Positions 50,701 through 56,315 of a stretch of 64,000 nt of DNA are shown in pieces. The stretch comes from Manduca sexta. Taxonomy: Eukaryota; Arthropoda; Insecta; Lepidoptera; Sphingidae. The DNA is taken from NCBI RefSeq assembly GCF_014839805.1, contig NC_051118.1:2046001-2110000 (forward strand). The letters are read 5' to 3'. The translations under genes were made by a program, and so were the position numbers. How positions within the stretch are numbered: the stretch's first letter is position 1; the number at the start of each line of letters is the position of its first letter. The notes beneath the pieces were generated by a model. It did not search any database and was not told the DNA's origin. It worked only from the letters and a program-made list of their open reading frames with translations.

Positions 50701-53700
50701 ATATGTTCGCGTTTGTTCCAGGCAAGCTCATGGTCGAGCAGCCGGCACGAGGTGCGCGGGTTCGTCACGGAGGGCAGCACCGGGAATCGACTGCGCATTA
50801 CGGGACGCTGGTCCGAGGCGCTGTACGCTGGAGACCCGCCTGCTGCCAGGTGTTTGTGGAGGCCAGGTGAGTGAATAAAATACATGGTAAAATTCGTAAA
50901 TATAGGCATAGAGCGAAAGGGTAGGTAGGTGGATAGAGAGTGGACGGCAGTGTGCAGTTGGCGTCACGCTGCCGTAAACGCCGAGGGCGTCCTTCGCTGC
51001 GCGGGGGCTTCTGGGCCCCCCCTCCCCTCCCTAGTGGACGGGCCGCAAGGCGGCACCGCGCAGGGGCGGCTGCGGTCGCAGACTTAGACACTTCAACGTC
51101 AGAGGAAGCCCGCAGCCGTCCCAAATGCGCCGAAGGGGGCCACCGCGGAGTTTTGGCTAGTAGGCCGTGCATAGGTTAAGTTGTATATAGGGCTAGGGAC
51201 TCGGCCCGGCGGTCGCCCGAAGGTCACCATCAAATCCGGGCGGCTCAACGCCGGGCCGTAAGGCACGGTTGCCCCAGCATAACCGCTCAGTCGCCCCCCA
51301 CGAAGGCTGGGCGATAGTAATAAGGCACTTTCTCCGCGAAATCAAAAAAAAAAGGGTGGATAGAGAGTGGGAGAGAAATACAAGAAGTAGTCATATTACA
51401 TGTTGATTTTTGTGTATCAAGTAAAATATATTTTTCAAAATATGATTTTTTTTTTTTACTATAATGTCTACATATTTATGAAAACATTTAAAAGGAGAGT
51501 CATTGTATAAAAAAAAAAAAAATATTATAATTATGTTTCCCTCAGGCGCGATGCCGCCCGAACACGAGTTGTACTACGGGTTCACGCGGTTCGCGATGGA
51601 GCTCAACGAGATGGAGCCCGGCATGAGGGAGGTGCTGCCCCACACCGATACCAGGCTCAGGTGAGTTAGTCGATTCTGCGTAGATACTAAATTAAATAAA
51701 GTAACGCGTGATATGAAAATGTGACAGTACATTAAAATAAAACTATTTTACGGATTTTGTCGCGGTTTTTATATTATAATTTTCTCCCGACGTTTCAAAG
51801 ACCTTACAGCCTTCGTGGTCACCGATCGGACTGAGGTATTGGTCGTCCAAAAAGTCAGTCTGGTTGGCTGCCAGACTTCAAGACACTGTGAGTTCAGTCT
51901 GCGTAGATCGGACCACCAACACAAAATATAAAAAAAAAAATATTGTAAAATGTCGGTAGATATTGCTACTTGTCTTTGTAGAAACGCTGGGAGAAAATTA
52001 TAATATAAAAACCGTAAAATAGATTAATTTGAATGTATCATGACTGTCCTCTGTACCCCCAGGCCGGACCAGCGCGCCCTGGAGGAGGGCGACGTGGAGG
52101 CGGCCGAGCAGCTGAAGCACGAGCTGGAGCAGGCGCAGCGCGAGAGGCGACGCGACTCGCCCGACCACACGCCCGCCTGGTTCCGGTCAGTACTACCTAT
52201 GTCTCGTGTACACCACCCCCAGGCCGGACCAGCGCGCCCTGGAGGAGGGCGACGTGGAGGCGGCCGAGCAGCTGAAGCACGAGCTGGAGCAGGCGCAGCG
52301 CGAGAGGCGACGCGACTCGCCCGACCACACGCCCGCCTGGTTCCGGTCAGTACTACCTATATCTACTGTACCCCCACCCCAGGCCGGACCAGCGCGCCCT
52401 GGAGGAGGGCGACGTGGAGGCGGCCGAGCAGCTGAAGCACGAGCTGGAGCAGGCGCAGCGCGAGAGGCGACGCGACTCGCCCGACCACACGCCCGCCTGG
52501 TTCCGGTCAGTACTACCTATATCTACTGTACCCCCACCCCCAGGCCGGACCAGCGCGCCCTGGAGGAGGGCGACGTGGAGGCGGCCGAGCAGCTGAAGCA
52601 CGAGCTGGAGCAGGCGCAGCGCGAGAGGCGACGCGACTCGCCCGACCACACGCCCGCCTGGTTCCGGTCAGTACTACCTATATCTACTGTACCCCCACCC
52701 CAGGCCGGACCAGCGCGCCCTGGAGGAGGGCGACGTGGAGGCGGCCGAGCAGCTGAAGCACGAGCTGGAGCAGGCGCAGCGCGAGAGGCGACGCGACTCG
52801 CCCGACCACACGCCCGCCTGGTTCCGGTCAGTACTACCTATATCTACTGTACCCCCACCCCCAGGCCGGACCAGCGCGCCCTGGAGGAGGGCGACGTGGA
52901 GGCTGCCGAGCAGCTGAAGCACGAGCTGTAGCAGGCGCAGCGCGAGAGGCGACGCGACTCGCCCGACCACACGCCCGCCTGGTTCCGGTCAGTACTACCT
53001 ATATCTACTGTACCCCCACCCCAGGCCGGACCAGCGCGCCCTGGAGGAGGGCGACGTGGAGGCGGCCGAGCAGCTGAAGCACGAGCTGGAGCAGGCGCAG
53101 CGCGAGAGGCGACGCGACTCGCCCGACCACACGCCCGCCTGGTTCCGGTCAGTACTACCTATATCTACTGTACCCCCACCCCCAGGCCGGACCAGCGCGC
53201 CCTGGAGGAGGGCGACGTGGAGGCGGCCGAGCAGCTGAAGCACGAGCTGGAGCAGGCGCAGCGCGAGAGGCGACGCGACTCGCCCGACCACACGCCCGCC
53301 TGGTTCCGGTCAGTACTACCTATATCTACTGTACCCCCACCCCCAGGCCGGACCAGCGCGCCCTGGAGGAGGGCGACGTGGAGGCGGCCGAGCAGCTGAG
53401 GCACGAACTGGAGCTTTTTTTGTTATAACAACGAATTGAAACTTGGTCCTTCGAGCAGGATGTATGTGATTGTTGATAAATTCTGACCACTTCTAACAGT
53501 TTAGTTTGGAAATCTTTGGGGAAGGTCTATATCAAACAGTGGGCTTCCTATGACTGATGTATTATCAAGTTGGGTCCTTCGAGCAGGATGTATAATGAAT
53601 TTGTTTGTGTGCAGTAAATCGATGGAGGGTGGCGAGGAGACGTGGGTGTTCACGGGCGAGTACTGGCGCGCGCGCGACAGCGGGTTCCCGCACCTCGCCG

Positions 53701-53717
53701 CGCCGCGCATCTGGTGA
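17734..53717 (+). CDS. OSBPL6: Oxysterol-binding protein-related protein, ORP3/6/7 subfamily (whole-gene model, 21 coding exons)
   Basis: Joining the 21 exons listed below gives 2784 nt: 927 residues plus stop, near vertebrate ORP3/6/7 length. Order of parts: basic Ser-rich N-terminus (1-93); PH domain (about 94-190, from [20 protein letters not shown] to WLNVLKAHR); linker with coiled coil; FFAT-like motif EFFDAEQ (478-484) before an acidic stretch; ORD from about 570 with [28 protein letters not shown], the family signature [16 protein letters not shown] (His-His at 674-675), [18 protein letters not shown] and C-terminal APRIW. Known for the family: the ORD moves sterol or PI4P between membranes, PH binds phosphoinositides and FFAT docks on ER VAP. 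Every junction has a GT-AG pair and consistent phase. The gene symbol marks the subfamily only. Odd points: two exon arrays, a giant alternative terminal exon and a candidate internal first exon. Confidence 0.95.
19398..19726 (+). mobile_element. tRNA-derived SINE (family C), copy 1
   Basis: The head has Pol III A-box-like TAGCCTAGTTGGGTG and B box GGTTCAAATCC. The body has AACATCGTGAGGAAACCTGC and GTGTGAAGTCTACCAATCCG, and the 3' end is an AT-rich TATTATT tail. Related copies lie at 22926-23235 and, inverted, at 62165-62424. The layout is typical of lepidopteran tRNA SINEs. Confidence 0.88.
19763..19925 (+). mobile_element. MITE family F, left part only
   Basis: Begins CAGTGGTGAAGGGTCC, then ATTCCTGCCG and TTTCCCTTTG-like text as in the intact copy at 60065-60535. 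The right terminal repeat is not seen here. Confidence 0.6.
20165..20330. repeat. Dispersed repeat family B, inverted partial copy
   Basis: TACTGGACATAATAAAACTT, GGATGGCGAGCG, TTATGGGCGGTCGTATC and the CAGGCGAACGGCAA end are the complement of the left half of 23620-23945. Confidence 0.7.
20351..20517. mobile_element. Fold-back MITE with nested palindromes
   Basis: The left arm 20351-20395 and right arm 20464-20517 are inverted repeats sharing AAGCC..TCGTC, then TAAACTAAGTTAGTTTAGC and TCGCATAG. Each arm is itself palindromic (CTAAACTAAGTTAGTTTAG). The centre is about 68 bp. It has no coding potential and would form a long cruciform. Confidence 0.85.
21741..21893. repeat. Dispersed repeat family A, inverted copy
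   Basis: Complement of the 411-600 unit: TAGGATATATTTTATATCCG at the left, CGCCATAGTGGCCC in the middle, and CTTGTCAGTCGACAC at the right end. Confidence 0.8.
22535..22715. repeat. Dispersed repeat family G, inverted copy
   Basis: ACCTGGCTGATTTTTGAGAT, TGGCCGCCGTGG and AAATTCGGCTAGGAGG are the complement of 2560-2765. Confidence 0.6.
22926..23235 (+). mobile_element. tRNA-derived SINE (family C), copy 2
   Basis: Same head (TATAGCCTAGTTGAGTG, GGTTCAAATCCC) and body (AACATCGTGAGGAAACCTGC, TCTACCAATCCGCACTA) as 19398-19726, with scattered differences. Confidence 0.88.
23620..23945. repeat. Dispersed repeat family B, fullest copy
   Basis: Runs from TGACGAGACGAGCTTGCCGT through GTCCAGTAGTTAGACTGGCT and TGGTACCTGCCCAGGCGG to CATATGAGAGGCCTAT. 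Partial copies at 10010-10290 and, inverted, at 20165 and 36690 support a dispersed family. Confidence 0.75.
24084..24245. mobile_element. Fold-back MITE family E, copy 1
   Basis: GTTTTCAATAAACGATCTCA at the left, and internal CCAATCA/TGATTGG pairs giving an inverted-repeat layout. Related copies occur at 32215-32390, 56160-56315 and 57955-58075. Confidence 0.6.
24642..24800 (+). repeat. Intragenic duplicated segment, copy 1
   Basis: About 159 bp from ATGAAAATATAGTCTATCTG to AAAATGATTCGG, repeated at 27234-27390 with roughly 90 percent identity by eye. This copy ends 15 bp upstream of ORP exon 2. Each copy carries a TTCTGTTTTT(G/T)CAG acceptor-like string. Confidence 0.9.
24816..24972 (+). 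CDS. OSBPL6: ORP exon 2
   Basis: Acceptor TGTTTGCAG, donor GTAACA. Encodes [20 protein letters not shown], then [16 protein letters not shown] and [14 protein letters not shown]-rich, basic and Ser/Pro-rich, so probably disordered. Phases match exons 1 and 3. Confidence 0.88.
25114..25260. repeat. Dispersed repeat family A, diverged copy
   Basis: GTCGACACAATAATGCCGGC, then AAACCGGATATACCCAAGCT and a degraded ATCCTACGAACAGCACC end. Confidence 0.65.
25537..26577 (-). mobile_element. Tc1/mariner-superfamily transposase, uninterrupted (maT-like, DD37D)
   Basis: Antisense to the host ORP gene, in intron 2. From the likely start [20 protein letters not shown] (26577) to GDHFE-stop it is about 346 residues, the normal size. 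An N-terminal helix-turn-helix region ([20 protein letters not shown], then [15 protein letters not shown] with a GRPR-type hook) is followed by the catalytic core: ILFTDEKIF (first Asp), [13 protein letters not shown] (second) and [12 protein letters not shown] (third). Counting 37 residues between the second Asp and the Asp of PLDYD gives DD37D, the maT-like spacing; mariner proper has 34. No stop or frameshift is visible. Outer ends are not secure: the stretch ACAGTGTGTCAGTTTAA at 25493 is a candidate terminus, but I could not match it convincingly on the other side (near 26690-26710). Confidence 0.93.
26876..27005 (+). CDS. OSBPL6: ORP exon 3 (start of PH domain)
   Basis: Reads [36 protein letters not shown] and PLKGWHK before donor GTAATT. 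The acceptor is CGCAGTAG, a tandem AG that allows one codon more or less. [12 protein letters not shown] is the first-strand region of the ORP3/6/7 PH domain. Confidence 0.95.
27234..27390 (+). repeat. Intragenic duplicated segment, copy 2
   Basis: Second copy of 24642-24800, here inside intron 3, 82 bp before exon 4. The intact mariner and exons 2 and 3 lie between the copies. Confidence 0.9.
27472..27692 (+). CDS. OSBPL6: ORP exon 4 (PH domain core)
   Basis: Encodes [58 protein letters not shown] and [13 protein letters not shown]. The closing W in the C-terminal helix (FRTWLNVL) is the conserved PH tryptophan. Donor GTATGT. Confidence 0.96.
27932..28029 (+). CDS. OSBPL6: ORP exon 5 (shared by two predicted isoforms)
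   Basis: Acceptor GTTGAAG, donor GTGAGT. Encodes [20 protein letters not shown], then [13 protein letters not shown] plus one base. That single C can be completed by AG of exon 6 (Gln) or by GT of the large exon at 28747 (Arg), so both joins keep frame. Confidence 0.93.
28747..32180 (+). CDS. 3.4-kb alternative terminal exon of the ORP gene, or nested gene of unknown function
   Basis: Open from 28704 to TAG 32178-32180, with a plausible branch and acceptor (CCTAATC, TTCCCCAAAG) at 28746. Spliced to exon 5 it stays in frame: 664 + 3434 nt = 1366 codons, a 1365-residue protein with the PH domain and no ORD. The first ATG inside is at 28917. Roughly 1144 residues are rich in Lys, Asn, Ser, Thr and Glu, mostly disorder-like, with helical blocks [17 protein letters not shown] to [12 protein letters not shown] (about codons 280-345), [19 protein letters not shown] (about 515) and [18 protein letters not shown] to [12 protein letters not shown] (about 855-900). 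I recognise no domain. Codons are AT-ending, in sharp contrast to the GC-rich ORP exons. An AATAAA lies at 32231, inside a MITE. A separately promoted nested gene is the main alternative. Confidence 0.75.
32215..32390. mobile_element. Fold-back MITE family E, copy 2
   Basis: ACAGTTTTCAATAAATGATT at the left and GATTGAGGATTAATGGAACC towards the right, with paired TGGACCAATAAGAAT and TTCTGATTGGTTTATTC inside. It begins about 35 bp after the stop of the large exon and supplies a potential AATAAA. Confidence 0.65.
32391..35474. other. Distal part of ORP intron 5
   Basis: AT-rich with no supported coding exon. Contains the LINE fragment at 34321 and a 12-bp C run near 34760. Open frames at 33435-33653 (minus) and 34611-34910 show no motifs I recognise. 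Confidence 0.55.
34321..34486 (-). mobile_element. Truncated LINE 3' end (RTE-like ORF C-terminus)
   Basis: On the minus strand: [32 protein letters not shown], one stop, then [17 protein letters not shown] and a (TGA)n tail. Same family as 2006-2166 but better preserved. The premature stop and 5' truncation make it dead. Confidence 0.85.
35475..35596 (+). CDS. OSBPL6: ORP exon 6
   Basis: Encodes [20 protein letters not shown] and [20 protein letters not shown], a coiled-coil-like helix after the PH domain. Acceptor CTCCCAG, donor GTTAGT. Exit phase 0. Confidence 0.92.
36365..36499 (+). CDS. OSBPL6: ORP exon 7
   Basis: Exactly 45 codons: [37 protein letters not shown] and VDPSSSHM. Very basic patch. 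Acceptor CCGCCAG, donor GTTAGG. Confidence 0.92.
36690..36865. repeat. Dispersed repeat family B, inverted partial copy
   Basis: CAGGATGGCGAGCGCAGTAG, TTTATGGGCGGTCGTATCGC and the ACGAACGGCAAGCTCG end match the complement of 23620-23945. Confidence 0.7.
37094..37175 (+). CDS. OSBPL6: ORP exon 8
   Basis: Encodes [20 protein letters not shown] and SAASLPI plus one base. Low-complexity Ala/Pro/Ser linker. Acceptor CTCCGCAG, donor GTGAGT. Confidence 0.9.
37333..37843 (+). mobile_element. GC-rich retroelement 3' end with 11-bp target-site duplication, copy 1
   Basis: The element body 37344-37832 ends in an A run and is flanked by the perfect direct repeat GGAAAGTAAGA at 37333-37343 and 37833-37843. 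The body is about 65 percent GC by eye and shares roughly 90 percent of its sequence with 50944-51354. The A tail and target-site duplication show retroposition. I could not identify a coding frame, so it is a SINE or a 5'-truncated non-LTR element. Confidence 0.92.
39351..39486. mobile_element. MITE family D, short complete copy
   Basis: Ends TTGAAATAAAACTGTTTTGC and (complement) TTGAAATAAAACTATTTTGC are about 22-bp terminal inverted repeats. The interior has GTCCCGACGTTTCGCCC and GACCACGAAGGCTGC. Other copies: 51731-52033, and fragments at 6030-6150, 48412-48470, 54825-54885 and 55955-56030. Confidence 0.85.
40454..40547 (+). CDS. OSBPL6: Candidate alternative first coding exon of the ORP gene
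   Basis: ATG followed by [20 protein letters not shown] and [11 protein letters not shown], then one base (T) and consensus donor GTGAGT. It leaves phase 1, exactly as exon 8 does, so it joins exon 9 as Ser then [11 protein letters not shown]. The in-frame stop TAA at 40442 and the lack of a pyrimidine tract argue for a first exon rather than an internal one. The joined protein would be 624 residues (1875 nt with stop): linker, FFAT-like motif and ORD, no PH domain. This is inferred from phase and donor only; no promoter was identified. Confidence 0.6.
41417..41583 (+). CDS. OSBPL6: ORP exon 9
   Basis: Encodes [20 protein letters not shown], then [20 protein letters not shown] and [13 protein letters not shown]. 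Acceptor TTTTTTGTAG, donor GTATGT. Accepts exon 8 (G, giving Ala) or the alternative exon at 40454 (T, giving Ser). Confidence 0.93.
41736..42043 (+). pseudogene. Probable retroposed mRNA 3' end
   Basis: About 300 bp ends in AATAAA (42004-42009), 11 nt of spacer, then 23 consecutive A at 42021-42043. That is the layout of a reverse-transcribed polyadenylated mRNA. Near its left edge a short frame reads [18 protein letters not shown], which could be the last codons of a parent gene. I found no convincing target-site duplication and do not recognise the parent. Confidence 0.5.
42239..42359 (+). CDS. OSBPL6: ORP exon 10
   Basis: Encodes [40 protein letters not shown] plus one base. Acceptor GCTTTACAG, donor GTGAGA. 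Confidence 0.93.
42385..42600. repeat. Dispersed repeat, lepidopteran type, in intron 10
   Basis: ACTCGCGGCTTCGCCCGTGT, GATAACAAGTAGCCTTCCCA and CCAAATTTCATTAAAATCCG are widespread lepidopteran repeat strings. Ends with ATATATACAACAGGACAG. Confidence 0.6.
42839..45471 (+). repeat. Tandem array: 20 units of 133 bp, each carrying ORP exon 11
   Basis: Unit starts (ATGAGTCGCG) lie at 42841 and every 133 bp to 45368. By eye all units are identical. Each holds the 86-nt exon plus 47 bp with its donor GTGAGT and ACTACATGTATATA. The left junction differs (GCGTGCGTATATA). The last unit breaks off inside the exon at CCCGGCGC (45471) and lacks the donor. The open frames of 94 and 110 codons repeated through the array are by-products of this GC-rich repeat. 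Confidence 0.97.
42866..42951 (+). CDS. OSBPL6: ORP exon 11 (first of the tandem copies)
   Basis: 86 nt from acceptor TTGTGCGCAG to donor GTGAGT. Encodes [18 protein letters not shown] and [11 protein letters not shown]. ELRARLxRIH is a conserved linker block of ORP3/6/7. It enters in phase 1 and leaves in phase 0, so a copy cannot be spliced to another copy without a frame change. Only this copy has the intron 10 branch-like TACTAA (42801) directly upstream. Confidence 0.88.
45472..46083. other. ORP intron 11 after the array
   Basis: Starts AGGATAAGAGGCCG. G-rich strings and repeated CGTTACG / GCGTTAC motifs to about 45800, then AT-rich. No coding exon seen. Confidence 0.6.
46087..46206 (+). 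CDS. OSBPL6: ORP exon 12 (FFAT-like motif)
   Basis: Encodes [20 protein letters not shown], then [27 protein letters not shown] fits the FFAT core EFFDAxE except Gln in the last place; the Ser-rich lead and acidic follow-on are typical. FFAT binds VAP on the ER (family knowledge). The acceptor is CAGCAG, so a start at 46084 would add one Gln. Confidence 0.94.
46666..46756 (+). CDS. OSBPL6: ORP exon 13
   Basis: Encodes [20 protein letters not shown] and [10 protein letters not shown] plus one base. Acidic Ser-rich linker. Acceptor CCCCCAG, donor GTCAGT. Confidence 0.92.
46967..47178 (+). CDS. OSBPL6: ORP exon 14 (ORD start)
   Basis: Encodes [51 protein letters not shown] and [15 protein letters not shown] and MPV-x-x-NEPLN-x-LQ are the lid and entry of the sterol-binding ORD. 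Acceptor CTCTACAG, donor GTAAGA. Confidence 0.97.
47770..48475. other. ORP intron 14, GC-rich block and MITE end
   Basis: 47770-47840 carries a CGCCCATAGGCCTCGGCTCG repeat fragment. 48140-48310 is strikingly GC-rich, with GGTAGG repeats, GCGCACGCGCGGCCGC and a duplicated CGTGCG. 48412-48470 is a family D MITE end. No exon is evident. Confidence 0.5.
48576..48788 (+). CDS. OSBPL6: ORP exon 15 (ORD)
   Basis: 71 codons: [40 protein letters not shown] and [31 protein letters not shown]. The family block KPFNPLLGETYE has Ala in place of Gly here. Acceptor TGTGGCAG, donor GTACAC. Confidence 0.97.
48819..48970. repeat. Dispersed repeat family A, inverted copy
   Basis: AACCCGCCATAGTGGCCCAC, TATATCCGGTTCCAACAAGC and ACCATCAGGTGTTGTGGGGT, 30 bp downstream of exon 15. 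Confidence 0.7.
49343..49513 (+). CDS. OSBPL6: ORP exon 16 (ORD signature)
   Basis: 57 codons: [40 protein letters not shown], then DHYSWNK. With exon 15 it forms [10 protein letters not shown], the ORP signature; its His pair contacts the PI4P phosphate in solved family members. Acceptor CCCCCCAG, donor GTGAGG. Confidence 0.98.
50050..50163 (+). CDS. OSBPL6: ORP exon 17 (ORD)
   Basis: 38 codons: [20 protein letters not shown] and [18 protein letters not shown]. Acceptor TTTTCAG, donor GTGGGT. The exon end and donor are duplicated 108 bp downstream (50258-50340). Confidence 0.97.
50150..50340 (+). repeat. Two-copy 108-bp duplication across the exon 17 donor
   Basis: TCAACTTTATCAAGGTGGGT at 50150 recurs as TCAACTATATCAAGGTGGGT at 50258, and the match continues for about 80 bp (CTAGTCAACAAAAATCGATA). 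Use of the second donor would read into TGA after 12 codons, so the first donor is the working one. Confidence 0.9.
50722..50866 (+). CDS. OSBPL6: ORP exon 18 (ORD)
   Basis: Encodes [40 protein letters not shown] and AARCLWRP plus one base. GxWxE-x-L is the ORD strand seen across the family. Acceptor GTTCCAG, donor GTGAGT. Confidence 0.96.
50928..51370 (+). mobile_element. GC-rich retroelement 3' end with 16-bp target-site duplication, copy 2
   Basis: The body 50944-51354 ends in an A-rich tail and lies between perfect direct repeats GGTGGATAGAGAGTGG at 50928-50943 and 51355-51370. The body starts ACGGCAGTGTGCAG, which corresponds to about 100 bp inside copy 1 (37344), so this copy is more 5'-truncated. 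It lies 62 bp after exon 18. Confidence 0.94.
51546..51660 (+). CDS. OSBPL6: ORP exon 19 (ORD)
   Basis: Encodes [20 protein letters not shown] and [18 protein letters not shown] plus two bases. YYGFTxFAxELNE and LPxTDxRxRPDQR are family blocks; the latter continues in exon 20. Acceptor CCCTCAG, donor GTGAGT. Confidence 0.97.
51731..52033. mobile_element. MITE family D, long copy
   Basis: The ends are inverted repeats of about 40 bp: ATAAAACTATTTTACGG and TATATTATAATTTTCTCCC at the left, complement at the right. The interior has TTCGTGGTCACCGATCGG. It stops 29 bp before the first copy of exon 20. Confidence 0.88.
52063..52185 (+). CDS. OSBPL6: ORP exon 20 (first of the tandem copies)
   Basis: 123 nt: [20 protein letters not shown] and [21 protein letters not shown] plus two bases. 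The family block RPDQR-x-LEEG-D is complete. Acceptor TACCCCCAG, donor GTCAGT. Unlike exon 11 this exon is phase-symmetrical (2 to 2), so copies could in principle be chained, each adding 41 residues. Confidence 0.93.
52063..53414 (+). repeat. Tandem array: 9 units of 160-161 bp, each carrying ORP exon 20
   Basis: Exon starts at 52063, 52223, 52383, 52544, 52704, 52865, 53025, 53186 and 53347. Spacers of 37-38 bp run from GTCAGTACTACC to CCCCAG. Differences are few: unit 1 has a variant spacer; unit 6 has a silent change and a G-to-T giving TAG at 52929-52931; unit 9 has Lys-to-Arg and one silent change, and breaks off at CTGGAGC (53414). The 98- and 60-codon frames in the array are shadows. 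Confidence 0.97.
53615..53717 (+). CDS. OSBPL6: ORP exon 21 (C-terminus and stop)
   Basis: Acceptor TTTGTGTGCAG, then [20 protein letters not shown] and [16 protein letters not shown] 53715-53717. W-x-F-x-GEYW and a final xPxxW are the normal end of the ORD. Upstream, 53415-53600 has two copies of GGTCCTTCGAGCAGGATGTA about 128 bp apart. Confidence 0.96.
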
Positions 53718-54163
53718 CCGCGCCTGCTGCTGCACGTACGTACCACCACCACCATAGACAATACACATTATTCATTTAAAAGCCCATAGTCTTGTCTTGA
53801 TTCTTATTAACCATCAGGTACGATACTTATTAAGCCAAAATCTTGCACAGGAATAATTTACAAAATCTCTTGAACTTAAATAAGTTATAATATATTTCTG
53901 CCTTTTTTCCAAGTCAGATTTATATAGTTTTATATTTTGTTTAGAAAGGGTCTTATTCGTTTTAAAACCCGTTACGTATTAAATAATTATGCAACCTACA
54001 TAATCATGGTTAGAAAAATCAACACAAAGTGTTACCTGGCTTGAGATTTTTATTTAACACAATTGTTTTAATTTTGTTTTTTTCTTCCAGCGTATACCGC
54101 AGTACGAGGTTCTCTGCTAGTTGGTTGTGTCGCTTACAGCTTATTATATAGCTTTACAATAAA
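53718..54163 (+). other. Probable 3'UTR of the ORP gene with an intron
   Basis: A donor GTACGT at 53736, 19 nt after the stop, and an acceptor TTTCTTCCAG ending at 54090 suggest a 3'UTR intron. AATAAA at 54158-54163 is the first poly(A) signal after it. Later signals are possible, so the 3'UTR may be longer. Confidence 0.5.
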
Positions 54164-56159
54164 CTAACAGCCGCCGGGCCGTCGCGTCGGACGTTCACAA
54201 ATTATTTATTAACTCTGGCAAGGATATGTAGTGTGGCAACACTGAGAGTAACGGTTCTATTAATGCAATCTTTTTTTGGGTTCTTGTGTTTTTTTTTTTA
54301 TTTATTTAATGTACTTAAACGGTTCAGGTCTGAAATTGACCTGATCGGTTAAAAAAATAACGAAAAAAACACTTATTGTTATCAAAGTATTTCAAACTAT
54401 GTTTTTTTTTATGAAAACTTTTTTGCGTGGCTGTGAACGTTTTCCATACTTTTTTGTTTTGTTTTTTTTTTATATTTGGTACTTGATACGTCTTTTTTGT
54501 TGATATGTGAAAATTACTTTACGTAATTTTATTTTTGGCCGAAATTTAAATCCATATTTTAACATATTTATTACTTTGAAAGTCGTGTCTTAAATGAAAT
54601 GTATAAATATATGACAACGCCCTACATAATATAGATCGATTACCGAAAGCTGGCTCGTACAACACATTTACAAGCTGTGCATGTGTCGAAATGAACTTAT
54701 CGGTTGCCATGACGACGCATCACTCACACATCAACAAAAACATATAGCGTGACATTTTGTTGACATATATCCTTGTCCCTTCAATTATAATGTTTCAAAA
54801 TTATTAATTTTTTTTTGCCTATTTAATCGCGGTTTTTATATCATAATTTTCTCTCGAAGACTGCAGCCTGCATGGTAACGAGGTCATATATGTTTTTTTT
54901 AAATGTTAATTTGTATCAGTGTGAGTATTCTGTACGAGCCAGCTTAGAGTTATCGACCTATAATACTAAGTCATATATCGACAAAGTCTTATTGGGATTT
55001 TTTTAATGGCATTTTTTCATATTTAATTCTGGGGTAACCGAGTTTTGAATAAGCGCTAAGAAAGCGCGGGGAAGTTCTATTCAATATATTAAAGGAGATA
55101 AATTCGGCAACTCGTGTACTGCCCAAAGAATAATGTCAAAATTGGATTCCCATATAATATTGAATCGGGGTGATTTGAGATAGGCAAATTGTAGTTTATA
55201 TCTACAAAATTTTTATGTGTTCGGTCAGAATTGTGTAAGCTTTTTGGGCATATTATTTATTTGTTTTTTTTTTATTTTTTAATTTATTGTGAAGCAAAAT
55301 CATGAAATCTTTTATTGTTTTAAATGGCGATACTAATAAATGTAATACCGATACTAACATATTGGTCAGTCGTTTCAATAGACTCGGATTAAACAGTGCG
55401 ATATTGTGTTCGATTCCCGTATTGTATGTTGTAATGCGTGTAATGTCGAATTTCCATAAATCTTGTCAATTATCTGTGTGTACGAGTGAAAACTCTTCAA
55501 ATTCTCATACGGGTATGATTGTAAAAGACATTTCTACGTGGTGCCCAACCACTATTGATATGAGTATCGCAGCCAAAACGATTTTTAAATCGATTATGTA
55601 TAAATCGATTGAAAAAAAAAACGGAATGTTTTAAGCTACGTTTTTAAGATTTTACCTTGTTTATAGAGAAATCGAGGGAATATTGTCACAAATTAGAATA
55701 ATTTATACCGATGTTACGATTCTCATGTAACTCTCAGAATGGTTTTTGTTTTACCGGATTTTAAATATCGCTTAAATTTTTTTAATAAACATCGTAATAG
55801 TACTATTATTGGACCAGTTTATTTTTATTACAACACGCTATCGACCGAGATGAAGTCTGTCACGAGTCACATAACAGCTATTTTTTTTTCGCTATTTAGT
55901 AGTTACAGAAAACAAAGGCGATTAAAGTGAATTAAAATAAAATTACATAAGAGATTTTTTCGCAATAATTTGTTTAAATTTTCTTCCTACATTAATAACA
56001 TGCAACCGACATGGTCACGGGGTAGACTAAAAATCAGTTATGTATTAATGCCAAACATTCAAGTAAATATAAGAAATCATAAAGTAAATTGACAATTAGC
56101 TGGTTCCAAAAATTGCAGGCTACAGATAGCACGTACTGTGATTGACTTCAGACCGGTCG

Positions 56160-56315
56160 AGTTATGGCCGATAAACAATCTCGATCGCTATCTCCAGATT
56201 AGTCAAAAGATAACCCAATCAAAACTATTATGGGAATGTTGCAATTAACTTTCTGATTGATCCATTTCCACAATCCGGAAATATCGATCAAGATTCTTTA
56301 TCCGTCGTTTAACTA
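56160..56315. mobile_element. Fold-back MITE family E, diverged copy
   Basis: GCCGATAAACAATCTCGATC at the left, then an AATCAAAACTATT / CTGATTGATCC pair; same layout as 24084-24245. Confidence 0.5.

Noticed and set aside
52033..53404. Open frames up to 241 codons in the second array
   Set aside because: They read through splice donors and 37-38-bp spacers and shift frame each unit. The supported reading is the 123-nt exon.
42839..53414. Arrays considered as CRISPR-like repeats
   Set aside because: No variable spacers, units are exons with splice sites, and the host is a eukaryote.
55302..55634. 110-codon open frame downstream of the ORP gene
   Set aside because: Probably chance ORF in AT-rich 3' DNA; no motif or signal peptide.
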